DNA of 64,000 bases from Adiantum capillus-veneris (GCA_014529385.2 CM043969.1:31848446-31912445), one strand, 5' to 3'; shown: positions 10,701-23,900, counted from the stretch's first letter. Notes: generated by a model from the sequence alone, not told the origin. Made by a program: numbers and translations.

Positions 10701-10916
10701 ACAGCTAGAGCGCCTTCCCATTGAGCGGTGAAGAGCCCCGCCTAGTCAAAGGTTTGCTCAGCAATGAGAGCTGGCCGGCCAGGTATTGACGCCCACCTCA
10801 TGATTGATCAGCACCGGACTAAACCCGAGGAGCTGTTTTCTATTGTTAACCACAACGCATGATCGAGCAGCAGAAAACGCTGCCTGCAGGCCGAGTGCTT
10901 GTGTGTGCTTGTGTGT

Positions 10917-10946
10917 GTCTGAGAGAGAGAGAGAGAGAGAGAGAGT
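10917..10946 (+). repeat. GA microsatellite
   Basis: A run of about 12 GA units follows TGTGTGTCT. No gene is supported in 10700-11510, although several short frames are open. Confidence 0.9.
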
Positions 10947-11514
10947 AACGTGGCGATGGCAGATGGTTTGCAAAGGCTGATGGCGAGAGCTACAGAAGGT
11001 CTCCTCGGCGGCCTGCAGGCAGGTGGAGAAGTAGAAGTTGGCGCTAGGCATACTACAAGGATACTATAGTAGCGAGTGGCGATCTTGCTTAACTTCTGCC
11101 AGCTACTTCTTCACGGCAAGCAACCGCTCTTCTGGTGGGAGAAGGTGCTATTTCTCGATGACCTTCACAAACCTAATCAAATCTGACTGCCTTGCAACGA
11201 CGCGGCGATTTTGGCGACTCTATGGCAGGACTCGTCTGTGTCGAAGGTCCACTCAAAGGCGTTTCTTGCAATCCAATGGGAAGGCGCTCTTAATGCCCTT
11301 TGCGCTATATACCGATGAGGTTTTTGTTTTTTTTTTTTGTTAAATCAACTACCTAATATCTTCTAGGGCACACGATGTCCTCGTGGATTTTGTCAAAGCT
11401 GTGTGTGTGAGAGAGAGAGAGAGAGTGCATGAGAGCAAGCGAGCTAGGGTGTAGCTTTTCAAATGGAGAGAAATATCACGGTGGCTATAGCTTGTCATGG
11501 GCTAAGGCTAAACC

Positions 11515-11562
<48 letters not shown>

Positions 11563-11582
11563 AGAAGAAGAAGAAGAAGAAG
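11515..11582 (+). repeat. GA then GAA microsatellite
   Basis: About 20 GA units are followed by eight GAA units. The GAA part forms the pyrimidine-rich tail of the adjoining SINE-like copy when read on the minus strand. Confidence 0.9.
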
Positions 11583-11700
11583 AGGATTTTAACGTCGTAG
11601 GAAACCATCCCAAGAGAACTCAAAGGTCTGTCTGACAAGAGTTGAACTCAAGACTTGTTATTCAAGAGATCCAGGTTGCAACCCGTAATGGGCTTCTTCA
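11559..11700 (-). mobile_element. SINE-like copy, minus strand
   Basis: Read on the minus strand, a tRNA-type B-box-like word (GAGTTCAACTC) is followed by CTTTGAGTTCTCTTGGGATG, then ACGACGTTAAAA and a (TTC)n tail. The same order occurs at 58960-59045: GAGTTCAAGACTC, CTTTGAGGTCGTCTGGGAT, TGACGTTAAAA, then CTTCTCTTC(TTG)n. A shared 3' module with a TTC-rich end is typical of plant SINEs. The A box and the 5' end are not clear. Confidence 0.5.
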
Positions 11701-11996
11701 ATTATAACCTGTAGAAAGACATATTTAGGAATTTTGGGAACTATTCAAGTCCCATTTTTTTAAATGATATTTGAAACTGCAATATTTATTGTTAGTTTTG
11801 ACCTCATGATTGTTTGTGCCTTTGTGCCATGTATACTGAAGCACTAGCACATGAACCAAGAGCTCAAACTTAAGTTCAAGCCTCACTTGTTGCTACTATG
11901 TGGGATATTAAGAAGAGTACTTAATTTGAGTTTGAGCCTCACGTACCTCTCTTGAACTAGCAGGTGGCCATACCCACACTTAGTTCAAGGCACTAG
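11701..11996. other. Degenerate satellite-like sequence
   Basis: The phrase CTCAAACTTAAGTTCAAGCCTCA at 11860-11885 is a worn form of the palindrome in the 16.4-26 kb satellite. No coding sequence is seen. Confidence 0.5.
11992..11996 (+). repeat. Target site duplication ACTAG, left copy
   Basis: ACTAG at 11992-11996 is repeated at 13188-13192, directly outside the two terminal repeats of the small LTR element. Confidence 0.85.
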
Positions 11997-13187
11997 TGAA
12001 GGAGTACGAGCGGAAGTGCGACGCAAGAGAGAGTGCGAGAAGAAGAGCACGACGATATGGTGAACTCGCTCTACTGTAATGTGTAGAGCATAGTGAGTTC
12101 TTATTAGGTTTTTACAAAATAATATGTGTACATACCTGGCGGCCCGCCCACTTACCTGGTCTCTCTAACACTGTAAGCTGTGGGTAAACCTGTCATGCAC
12201 CTGTACTGTCTCTCACTGTCCTGTCACTGTCCTGTAAGCATAGACTGCAACAATGCCTCAACGGCAGTAAAGCAAAGATGCAATCCCAACTGTCTAACTC
12301 ACAGTCAATACATCCTAGTGCCTATTTAAGGGTGCTCAAGGGATCGCTCCAAGACCTGTATCACCGAAAGGATCTCAACATTCGAGAATCCCCCAGCTCA
12401 ATAAAACCTCACTCGACCCTCAACAAAGGCTGCATTAAATCTGACAGTACATAGACTTCCCACAAAGTCATACATCCACAAATTTCCCACTATATGCTGT
12501 AACCGCTGCGGTGGTTGTTTACTGCGTGACTCACAGCTAGCAAACCCTCAACAAACATACATCATCTCTGACAATACATCCCATGTGGAAGTACCTGCAA
12601 TGTCAGGATGAAATCTGGAATATCAAGCAGCAAACACAAGCTACCTGATGAACTAGTGGATGTCGCCTACAGTCTGTGTGTAGATGCGCCCGTGTCGTAT
12701 GTGACACGCCTCCAAGAACTGTGATCCGTCCTTCGATGTGTAGCTGACAACCACAAATAAACACTCTAGGAGTGTTGATATCCTCAGCACCTGCAGTCGT
12801 AGGCCGAAACCCCAAATTTGCAGAGTTGGATCTGCACCCGCCGAGACCACCTAGTCGAAAAATGGCCTGCACAGAACTTTGTCGAAGCTGAACGGTGGCC
12901 GTGTCTTTGCCTGTCGAATCTCACTCCAATCTGAGCAGATGACTCTAGCTTCCTGGAATGCTGCCCCGAGCCTCAGTCTAAGCTCTGATACCAGTTGAAG
13001 GAGTACGAGCGAAAGTGCGACGCGAGAGAGAGTGCTAGAAGAAGAGCACGATGATATGGTGAAGTCGCTCTACTGTAATGTGTAGAGCATAGTGAGTTCT
13101 TATTAGGTTTTTATAAAAGAATATGTGTACATACCTGGCGGCCCGCCCACTTACCTGGGCGACCACATTGGGCTTTATACCCCAACA
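11997..13187 (-). mobile_element. Small deleted LTR element (TRIM-like), copia-related
   Basis: Direct repeats at 11997-12159 and 12996-13187 flank about 840 non-coding bases, with ACTAG on both sides. On the minus strand the right repeat is the 5' LTR and is followed by TGGTATCAGAGC (12982-12993), the initiator-Met tRNA primer site. The left repeat lacks 28 terminal bases, so the 3' LTR start and the polypurine tract are deleted. The two LTRs differ at about 7 of 163 positions. The LTR start (TGTTGGGGTATAAAGCCCAA on the minus strand) and leader phrases resemble the copia element at 19627, so it looks like a non-autonomous relative. No gag or pol is present. Confidence 0.85.
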
Positions 13188-15616
13188 ACTAGCACATGGA
13201 TGTGAGGCTCAAATGTAAATCCAATTCTCACTTACTTTTATCTATAGGATGTTAAGATGAGGTTTGAACCTAAGTTCAAGCATCACGTGCTTACTTAAAC
13301 TAGCAAGTGGGCATGAATCTCAAATCTAGATTAAGACAACTATATGTGACTAGAGGTTTGTATGATAAATTTAACCTTAACACATAGTGATAGCCTTAGC
13401 ACCACATAGGTATATTGTTGTGTTTGTGTATATACAATGAAAAACTTGGAAACACAACTTTAACATTGTTGATATGGAAGGATAACTTCTTTATGAATAA
13501 AACTTTTATCAAACATTGCACTAATCAAAACAGTATAATGTCTGCAAATTCAAGACATTTGAAAGAGAGGCAATTGGAGTCTAAAGCATCATCAATACAC
13601 TTAAGAAACTAAGATAAAAAATGCGAAACAAAAATGGACTTGTTCACAACCCTTACTAAAGGAATTTTCATGTTGAGGGGATCTCAAATGTGGATTGTGT
13701 TTAGAAACACCAAGACAACAAATGAAGAACATATAGATATGAATAAGTGCTCTTACTTATGTAGAAAATTCATATTTACAATAAGATAAATGTGAGCTTA
13801 GAACCAATATCAAGGGGCTAACCTTATACATATGTGTCCTTAAACATTGTGTGTCCTCTTGTAAATACTCTTGTTCACCTTAGAAAGTTATAATCTCTAT
13901 TCTCACGTAAGTGGAATATACACAAACATACTTCATTTTTGCAGAATTGTGGAGCCCATCAATGAAATATCTCTTTAATCACAAAGGCAGGGACTCTCCC
14001 TTACGGAGAGCAAGCACATGCTTAGTATTCCAATGAGTAATATGTAGATATAGGCTACTCCATGAGATCATTCTCATAAATTTTGTACCTTTTGGTTATG
14101 TTGTATGTCTTAAATATTAATATCTAGAACAACACAAACACATCACTATCAATAGATCAAAGAGTTCACAATATTATTAAAAAATAGAACAAATATAGGC
14201 TGCTTCCATGAGATTATTCTCATAAAATTTTAAACCTTTTGATTACGTTGTATGTCTTAAATATTAATAGAACTTCATGACTCCTAATCACTACTTGTCA
14301 CATGCTAGATTGTGAAAGGAATCTCTTTGAGAGAAAATGTACGTATTCTCTCTTATGAAGAGCACAAGCATGCCTCTTTTAGCACCTAAATAACACATAT
14401 ATGAAGGATATCCATGAGACAATTTCATGGGGGTGGTGCTCTTTTTTTTATCTTCAAAAGCTTCAAGAGTAGCTAAACAAACCAAAAGCATCAATATCAA
14501 TTAGCATCAAAGAGGAGAGGAGTGTGGTTCATCACTCAAATGTACAATATTCTATCACATGCTTGATTGATGGAGGACATCTCTTTAAGCCCGGATGCTA
14601 CAATTATCTCTTAATGATGAGCATAATCGTGCTTACATTTAGGAAAGATTAGTACTATTATGGAATCTAATTCCATGAGATACTTCCATGGAGCATCCTC
14701 TATTTGTTTATATTGATCAATTGAATAGCACATACAAGCAAGTTTTGAGATATTAATAAAACTCCAAATGTGTACCACATATACTCAAAAATTAGAATAA
14801 AATAGAATCTATTATGATGAAAACTCATGAAAACATGAAAACGTTTACACCAAGATAAATAAATATTACATTGAATTTTAGATATGGTCAATACTTGGCA
14901 CTTATTCAAGTAGTGCAGCTTTAAAAGCATCACTAATAGTATGTTTATGTTTCAGTTGTTTTTTAGTGCTAGACATAGCTGTGCAAATTTCATTCGCACT
15001 TGGTGAGGACATGAATACATTGGCATATACCTTACAAAAATGCTAAAATATGTGTGATAAGGTGGCATAACATGAAGTAGATAACTAAGGTTTATTCTTT
15101 TGAAAGAAGGTGTTTTTCTTCAAGCTACCTCTTGTAAAATACATGTAACTTTTCCCTGAAAGACTTCAACTACGGGAATACTTTTATGCCTTTTTCTTGT
15201 TGGCATCTTTGTGTATATTGCAAAGATGAACCTTCTAAAGCCAAAGATAAAGCTATTTAATTTGTCCTATGATCTTGATAATGTGGCACTTGAATGCATC
15301 TACAATTACTTATATTGTTCACAATGAACCTTATCTTGTTTTCTACTCAGTTGGCTTATCTTCACAAAGTTAGCCTCTGTCTATAAGATGTGCTCGATTG
15401 TTAAGAAAAAACTCAAACATCACATAGAAAAAATTCATTTACCTCATTTAAATCATGCTATGATCTAAGAATACCATACTAATACACTTGGCAAGTCTTT
15501 TTCATAACACTGTTCCAAGTGGAATTCTTGATGTCCATGTCTCTACTTAAACCACATCTTAAAAATAAAATATCAATTCTACCTATTATAGTCAATTGAC
15601 TCACTCAATCATTAAA
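13188..15616. other. AT-rich sequence without a supported gene
   Basis: Only short open frames occur. A diverged tandem pair at about 14052-14130 and 14196-14275 shares CCATGAGAT.ATTCTCATAAA and TTGTATGTCTTAAATATTAATA. Scattered AACTTAAGTTC-type words connect it loosely to the satellite further right. Confidence 0.5.
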
Positions 15617-15800
15617 AATCAAAAGTTTAAAGATTCCTAGGAATTTTTTCTCTTCCCTCCTTTTTGGTTGGTACCCTGCCTCATCCTCTGTACTTTTTTC
15701 TTATGCAATCAAAAGTTTAAAGATTCCTTAAAAAAATTTATCTTCCTTATTGTTTGGTTGGTACCCTGCCTCAAGCCTCTATCCTTTTTTCTTGTGCAAT
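15617..15800 (+). repeat. Tandem duplication of about 91-100 bp
   Basis: The two units share AATCAAAAGTTTAAAGATTC, GGTTGGTACCCTGCCTCA and CTTTTTTCTTRTGCAATCA. The unit ends directly at the CT microsatellite. Confidence 0.8.
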
Positions 15801-15803
15801 CAT

Positions 15804-15926
<123 letters not shown>

Positions 15927-16399
15927 GTGGCGTGGCCATTACAGTAGATGCATCGGCACGTCAGAGAGGTGTCAAATTGAAAGAAATGACTATGAGCACT
16001 ACGCATCTAGAAACTTCTCATTAAAATCTAAGGAGCCTCAAAAAATAAATCCTTTCTTCTTCAAATAATAAGAATCGGTTGTAGATACTTTCTTTATCTG
16101 AACTTTTTAGAATCGTTTGCACATACTCATATTGTGAAACTAAAAGTTCCAAATCTTGTCTTTTCTCAATCTTCCAAAATGATATGAAGAGGCTTTAGGA
16201 TAAAGAAAGTTGCGAGTTTTCACATGTCCATATCCTTCTCATGAGAATAGCATAAATCTCATAAGATTGTTGAAAAATGAGCAAGGGATAAATCCCCACA
16301 AATTACAATCGGGTTTAATATATTATATAGGTACAAAATATTGAGTCAAGCTATCAAAAAAGTTTAGAGAATAACGAGGTGAAAGGTGAAGTTTAAAAT

Positions 16400-17395
16400 C
16401 TATAGATAACTTTCAGCTAGAACTAGTTCTTCAAGCATTTCTAGATCATGACACTCAAATTATAGTTTGAGCCTCATCTAATACAACTCTTGGGAATGGT
16501 TTCTAGTCAAAAAGAGCTTCTGTAGCATTCTTTGGAAGATGGCTTTCAATTTAGAACATTTCCAAGAGTCTCTAGCTCGCATGGTTCTCATGCTTAGTGC
16601 TATAATAGATTTGCAAATAGTTTCTAAATAGAAACAGTCCTCTTAGAGTTATCATGAGGATTGATAATTGAGTCTCGAGGTCATGAAGGTTAAGAGCCTC
16701 ATGAGCCAGAGATGTTTGAAATAGGGTTTCAACTTGAAAGAATTTTTCATAAGTCTTCAAATCACCAGGCTCTTGAGCTTAACACAACTGACACTCTTGC
16801 ATATGAGTCATGTCTAGAAACAATCCTATTATAGTTCTCATGAGGCTTGAAAAGTGAGTCTCGTGATCATGAGGCTCAAACTTAAGTTCGAGCCTCATGA
16901 GCTAGAGACTCAAGAAGATGATCAACTAGGAAGAGTTATAGAAGAGTTTGTGGTCCATTAGGCTCAAACCTAAGTTCCTATCTCATGACATAGGATCCTT
17001 GTAGATGGACTCTAGCTTGGAAGAGTCCTATTAGAGTGTTTATAATGCTTAGAAACTAAGTTTTTAGGTCATAAGACTCAAATATAAGTTCGGGATGCAT
17101 GAGGTAAAGACTCAACTCAAGCCTTCTGAGATACAAACTCTTCCAAATAGTTTTAGGTAGAAAGAGTTCTACTACAGTGCTTATGAGGCTTGAAAATTGA
17201 GTGTCCATTTCATGCGGCTCGAGCTTAAGTTTGACCCTCAGAGCTAGAGATTGGAAGCTCAACTAAAACAAGATATATTTGATTGCTCATGAGGTTTTGA
17301 AAACTAAGCATCCAAGTCATGAGGCTCGCCTAAGAGAAATAAAGTAAATGCTCAACTAGAAATAATTTGCAAGAGTCTTTGTTTGAAGAAGCTCA

Positions 17396-17458
<63 letters not shown>

Positions 17459-17815
17459 TGAACTGTAGACATCTCTCAAATATGAGATGATGTAATTTAT
17501 GTAAATAATAAACTTCCCAAAAAGAGAGAGAGGGGGGGGGGGGGGGGGGGGGGGGCATAGCTTGAGCTACATATACTCACAAACAAAAGGGCAAAAAAAT
17601 AGTATGTGTCCATGTCATCTGGCTTGAACTTAAGTTTGAGCCTGGAAGCTAGAGACAAAATGCTCAGCTAAAACAAACTATATTAGCAATGTTCATGAGG
17701 TTTTGAAAACTAAGCATCCAAGTCACGAGCCTCAAACTTAAGTGCGGTTCCAATAGCAATATAATAAATGCTCAACGAGAAATAGCTTAGAAAGATTCTT
17801 TGTTTCAAGAAGCTC

Positions 17816-17887
<72 letters not shown>

Positions 17888-18448
17888 AATGTGGGGGGGG
17901 CTAACATACCATCAGCTACATCTATCCACAAACAAAAGAGCAACAGAATAGAGTGTGTCCGTGTCATGTGGCTTGAACTTAAGTTCGAGCCTCAAAGCTA
18001 GAGACTGAATGCTCAATTAAAACAAGCTATATTCGAGTGCTGATGAGGCTTTGAAAACTAAGCATCCAAGTCATGAGGCTCAAACTTCAAGAGCAATAGA
18101 ATAAATGTTAAACTAGAAATTGTTTTGCAAGAGTCTTTGTTTCAAGACGCTCATGAGAGAGAGAAGGGGGGGGGGGGGGGGGGGCTAGCATATCTTCAGC
18201 TACTTCTACTCATACTAACAAAAGGGCAACAAAATAGAGTGTGTCCATGTCATGTGGCTCGCAACTAAGTTCGAGCCTCAAAGCTAGAGATTGAATGCTC
18301 AACTAATACAAGTTATATTCAAGTGCTCATGAGGCTTTGAAAACTAAGCATCCGAGTCATGAGGCTCGAACTTAAGTTCGATCCCAAGAGCAATAGAATA
18401 AATTCTCAACTAGGAATGGTTTTGGAAGAGTCTTTGTTTCAAAATCTC

Positions 18449-18509
<61 letters not shown>

Positions 18510-19040
18510 CCGGGGGGGGGGGGTAAGCATACCGAATTGAGCTACATCTACCCAAAAACAAAAGGGCAGCAAAATAGAGTGTGGCCATGTCATGTGGCTT
18601 GAGCTTCAAAGCTAGAGACTCAATGCTCAACTAAAACAAGCTATATCTAAGTGCTCAAGAGGCTTTGAAAACTAAGCATCCAAGTCATGAGGCTTGAACT
18701 TAAGAGCAAAAGAATAAATTCTCAACGAGAAATAGTTTTGCAAGAGTCTTTGTTTTAAGAAGCTCATGAAAGAGAGAGAGGGGGGGGTGTTAGGCATACC
18801 TTGAGCTACATCTAGCCCACAAACAAAAGGGCAACAAAATAGAGTGTGTCCAGGTCATGTCGCTCGAACTTAAGTTCGAGCCTCGAAGCTAGAGACTTAA
18901 TGCTCAACTAAAACAAGCTATATTCGAGTTCTCATGAGGCTTTTAAAACTAAGCATCCAAGTCATGAGGCTCGAACTTAAGAGAAATAGAATAAATGTTG
19001 AACTAGAAATAGATTTGCAAGAGTCTTTTTTTCAAGGAAG

Positions 19041-19092
<52 letters not shown>

Positions 19093-19626
19093 TGGGGGGG
19101 AGGGAAGAACGAGCTAGCATACCTTGAGCTACTTATACCCACAAACAAAAGGGCAAAAAAATAGAGTGTTGCTTCATCGGCAAAGAGAGTGTGAGTACCA
19201 TTGCCTTTGTAGGATGTGGCGACCTTGGATGAGAACTGCAAGGGAGTATGTGTTGCTTGTGCACACCTACATATATCATTTATGGGTAGCAACATGATCT
19301 CCACACATTGGGGGGGGGGGGGGGGGGGGGGATTTAAGCATACCTTGAGCTACATCTACCCCACAAACAAAAGGGCAACAAAATAGAGTGTGTCCATGTC
19401 ATGTCGCTCGAACTTAAGTTCGAGCCTCGAAGCTAGAGACTTAATGCTCAACTAAAACAAGCTATATTCGAGTGCTCACGAGGCTTTTAAAACCAAGCAT
19501 CCAAGTCATGAGGCTCGAACTTAAGTTCGAGCCCAAGAGAAATAGAATAAATGCTAAAGTACAAATAGATTTGCAAGTGTCTTTTTTTCAAGGAAGGAGA
19601 GAGAGAGAGAGAGAGAGTGAGAGAGA
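16400..19626 (+). repeat. Degenerate satellite with GA and poly-G tracts, left block
   Basis: Units of roughly 260-370 bp recur. Each contains CAAAAGGGCAACAAAATAGA, a palindrome GCTCGAACTTAAGTTCGAGC (often twice), AACTAAGCATCCAAGTCATG, a GA run and frequently a G run before CTAGCATACCTTGAGCTAC. Anchors lie near 17586, 17934, 18220, 18560, 18824, 19145 and 19368; copies before 17400 are worn. Some units carry an insert (CGGCAAAGAGAGTGTGAGTA near 19178). Differing microsatellite lengths explain much of the period variation. No protein coding is supported. Confidence 0.85.
17400..17456 (+). repeat. GA microsatellite within satellite unit
   Basis: About 28 GA units. Comparable tracts sit at 17818-17884, 18452-18506, 19042-19090 and 19598-19626, with G runs at 17533-17555, 18166-18184, 18512-18523 and 19311-19330. 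All occupy the same place in the satellite unit. Confidence 0.95.
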
Positions 19627-19847
19627 TGTTGGGATTAAAGCCCAAGTGGCCTCTTATGCGGATATGGCCGGCCGCCCGCCTAACTCACTTACCTCTAACT
19701 CTTTGTATATACTAACATATTCTTTGTGAATACTAAGGATTTGGGAGATAACCCTTCTAACAGATCTTTGCGTACTGTGTAATGTGTAAGCTCACTGTGT
19801 GTGTGTGTGAGAGAGAGAGTCGACCCACGCTCCGCTCCGCGACTTCA
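19627..19847 (+). repeat. 5' LTR of the copia element
   Basis: Begins TGTTGGGATTAAAGCCC and ends CGCGACTTCA. It carries a TATA-like word (TGTATATACT, about 19703) and GT/GA microsatellite near its end. Differences from the 3' LTR are T versus C in CAGATCTYTGCG and A versus C in GTGTAMTGTG. Confidence 0.93.
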
Positions 19848-19849
19848 AT

Positions 19850-19862
19850 TGGTATCAGAGCC
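19850..19862 (+). other. Primer-binding site, initiator-Met tRNA type
   Basis: TGGTATCAGAGCC starts two bases after the 5' LTR. This word is the usual plant copia primer site, complementary to the 3' end of the initiator-Met tRNA. It primes minus-strand DNA synthesis. Confidence 0.9.
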
Positions 19863-20914
19863 TTGGTTCAGTGCGGATTTGCGCAATCGCGCGCGCGCGC
19901 ACTTTTCCGGCAGATTCTGGATCCGGAGTTCGAAAATTCACACTCGGCGTTCCGGGAGCGTTTCCACCAAGCGACCTGGGGTTTTACCCCCCTTTCGAAG
20001 CCGTTTATGCCCTCAGAATTTCGTTCTGAGCACTACAGCAGAAGATAGATTTCAGCCGCAAAGAAATCCGTCTTGTGTAGATTGGCAAGCAGGAGGTGGT
20101 CGACATCAATATCGACATCGACATACATCACTTATTCGTCTTCAGAGCATCATCTATAGACCAGGTACACATATATATCATCAGATATATATATTGCAGT
20201 CTGCATTGCTACTTCTTGTGCTTGCCAGGTTCCAGGGGAGGTGTGGCCATACGACGGCTTGACACCACTGGCATGTATTGCAGATTGATGTACTGTGATT
20301 GTGGGTCTGCTAGTTGTGAGTCACGCTAGCAGACAGACCGCCGCAGCGGTCATAGGACAGTGATTGGTCTATTATAGGATGTATGCTAGTTCTGGGCAGT
20401 TTGCTGAGCCATCTGAGAGGGTCGTGTGTGAGGTTTTTTGAAGCCAAGCACTGGGGGCTGGGTTACCCAGTGTGAGGTGGATTAGGTTGCTGGAGTTCCC
20501 CTCTACACGCATCCTCTTCGACGACTTTTATCCCTTAGGATGTATGACTTTGTGTAGACACTGGATTGCATCTTATGCGTCAGGCCGTTGAGGCATTGTT
20601 CAGGGTTCAGTCTTGAGACAGATACAGGTTCTGTCATCGCCCAGAGAGGAGACAGTGTATGCTTACAGGACAGCATATTACAGGGATTTTTTAGATTTGT
20701 CATTGGTCAGCTATTTATGATTGTTTCTTGAGCTATCTTTTGGTTCCCAGAGCTCAGTTTACAGGGGAGACTCTGTCAAAAATTTTCAAAAATACTGACA
20801 GTTCCTGAGGAGAGGTGTTCAGCTTGTTGATTATAGCTTGTTTACTGTGTACAGAGGCCAGTTTACAGGGGAAACTCTGCCGGATTTTTCTCAGGAGTAA
20901 ACAGTTTGGCAGAT
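19863..20914 (+). other. Untranslated leader of the copia element
   Basis: About 1 kb without a long gag-linked frame. It includes a duplicated phrase around CAGTTTACAGGGG (20754 and 20859) and TTGTGAGTCACGCTAGC..CCGCAGCGGT (20307-20350). The latter is matched on the minus strand of the small LTR element near 12500-12545. Confidence 0.7.
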
Positions 20915-23900
20915 ATGGCATCTTCTCACAGTGAGACTCTTTACAACATAAAGAAGCTGGATGGCACAAACTTTCCATTCTGGAAGAAGCAGATTTGGCA
21001 GGTTTTGGTGCAGAAAAAACAAGTGAAGCCACTGAAGCTCAAAGGGGAGAGACCAGAATTTATGGCTCAAGATGAGTGGGAAGAGCTTGACGAGTTAGCT
21101 TGTTCCACAATCATGCTGACACTGGCAGAAAATGTTTACTTCAACGTAGCAGAAGAGACTACAGCGTATGGCGTATGGCAAAAGCTATGTGATATGTACG
21201 AGAAACAAAGTGCTGCTTCTCAGATTTACTGGCTCAAGAAATTAGTGGATTTGAAGATGAAGGAAGGGACAGCCATGTCAAATCATCTGAATGAATTTCA
21301 CTCAATTTTCAGCCAGTTAACAGCACAAGAGATAGTCTTTCCAGATTCAGTGAAGGCTATGTTTCTCTTAATCACTTTGCCAGACAGTTGGGATACTTTT
21401 CGTACAGCGTTAAGTAATTCTGTCGCGCCAGAAGGTCTTACAAGTGCCAATGTAGAAGGCAGCTTGCTCACAGAGGAAGTGAACAGGAAGAACATTTACA
21501 AAGGCAAAGGCAATAGTGCTTTGGTCGTTCGAGGGAGACAATAGTTTAAAGAGAAGAAGGGTAAGAAGGCACAAAACCGAAGTAAGTCTCGTGATTCGAA
21601 GTTAAAGGATGACATAGAATGCTACCATTGTGGCAAGAAGGGTCACATGAAGCGAGACTGTACGAAGTGGAAACAAGAAAAAGGCAAAACAAAGAGTTTT
21701 GAGCAAGATGAAAAGAAGAGTTCAGTGAAGATTGAAGAGGTGAATGTCACAGGATCTGGTTCAGACAGTGATTCTGGTATAGCAGCTGGTGACATCTTCC
21801 TTACAAGCAATCTTGATTCTGTTTTCTTGACTGCAGAGGATGGACATGCTATGAGTGATTGGATTATCGACTCAGGGGCATCTTTACATGTTTCTCCGCA
21901 CAAAGAGTGGTTTACATCATATGTGGCTACTAAAGACTATGTCAGACTTGGCAATGAGCAGGTTTGTGACATACTTGGAGTGGGAGATGTGCAGTTGAAG
22001 TTTCAGAATGGCTCTTTTTTATGGCTCAAGAATGTCAGACATGTTCCAGCAATCCGAAAGAGCTTGATTAGTACAGGGAAGTTGGATGATGCGGGTTATG
22101 TGACAGTTTTTGGGAACAGCGCTTGGAAGATCTCCAAAGGTTCGATGACTGTAGCACATGGCAGCAAGTCAGGAACTCTGTACACTTTACATGTTTCAGA
22201 GGTTAAAAACCATGTAATTAATGTGATTGAGCAGCCAAGTGTGTCACTGTGGCATCGTAGGTTGGGACATATGTCAAAAAGAGGAATGGAAATACTTTCT
22301 CATTATGGTTATTTGCCTGGCTTTTCATTTCAAGATTTTGAGTTTTGTGAGCATTGTGTTTATGGTAAGCAAACACAGGAACCGCACAGATCAAAGAGGA
22401 ATCGTAGGGACGAACGGTTAGCTCTTGTACACAGTGACCTATGCGGACCAATGCCTAGTTTGTCACTAGGGGGAGCAACGTACTTTTGTACATTCATAGA
22501 TGACTATTCTCGCAAAGTATGGGTTTACTTCTTGAAGCACAAGGATGAGGTGCTCAAGGTCTTTAAGACATTCTTGCAGCTGGTGGAGAATCAGAGTGGT
22601 CAGAAGCTGAAGTGCTTGAGAACTGACAATGGTGGAGAGTACGTTTCCAAAGCTTTTCAAGACTTTTGTCAAGAAAAAGGGATTAAGCGGGAACTTACTG
22701 CACCATATAATCCTTCACAGAATGGGGTTGCAGAACGTATGAATAGGACCATACAAGAGAAGGTCAGAAGCATGTTGTCAAATGCTGAGTTGCCTGATGG
22801 ATTTTGGGCGGAAGCAGTGGCTACAGCAGTCCATTTGATCAACAGGTCTCCTAGTAGGGTTCTGGATAAGAGTGCAGTGGCCGAGATGCTATGGACAGGC
22901 AAGGCACCTTCGTATAAGCATCTCAGAGTCTTTGGTTGTGAAGCTTATAGCCATATTCCTAAGGAGTTCAGAAATAAGTTAGAACCAAAGAGCAAGAAGT
23001 GTATATTTCTTGGCTACGGAGAATCGGGCGAGATGGGTTACCGGCTTTGGGATCCTGAGTCCAGAAAGCTTATTCGTAGCAATGATGTGCATTTCAATGA
23101 AGCCAAGTTTCACGCTAAGCCAGAGAAGACAGAGGAGATCAGAAGAGTTGTCTTCAGGGAAGATGGACCTAGTGCTAGCACATCAAGACAGCATGGTCAG
23201 GCTCAGGAACAGCCTATAGTGGCTAGAGAGGCAGAATCAGTTGTGGTGAGACGTTCTGAGCGTGTCTCCAAACCACCTGATCGTTATGTGCCATCTCTAA
23301 ATTATGTCATGCTCACAGATTGCGGAGAACCATCTTGTTACAAGGAAGCATTACAAGTGGTTGACTCGAAAAAATGGCAGTTGGCCATGCAGTCAGAGAT
23401 GACAGCTCTGCATAAAAACCAGACATGGAAATTGGTTAAATTACCACAGGGCAAAAAGGCTCTACCTTGTAAATGGGTTTACAGGTATAAGATCACCGCT
23501 CATGATAGTCAGCCAAAGTACAAAGCAAGGCTTGTTGCCAAGGGCTTTAAGCAAGAACAAGGCATTGACTTTGATGAAGTCTTCTCTCCAGTGGTCAAGA
23601 TGACTACATTGAGATGCTTTCTTGCATTGGTTGCTATATTGGATTTGGTGTTGCACCAAATGGATGTCAAGACACCGTTCTTGCATGGTGATTTAGATGT
23701 GGAAATTTACATGCAGCAGCCAGAAGGGTTTGTTGAGAAAGGCATGGAACATTTGGTATGCCAGTTGTTAAAGAGTCTTTATGGCTTAAAACAATCACCG
23801 AGGGCATGGTACCATAAGTTCCACCAGTTTATGCTTTCTCAAGGCTACAAACGTAGTGAGTTCGATCACTGTCTATATACAAAGAAGGCTAAGGATGGCA

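Noticed and set aside
17400-19330. A CRISPR-like regular array.
   Set aside because: Units are hundreds of bases long, irregular and in a eukaryotic sequence; this is satellite DNA.
19782-20329. Open frames of 77-153 codons in the copia leader.
   Set aside because: They start inside or near the LTR microsatellite and overlap one another in different frames; the leader is normally untranslated.
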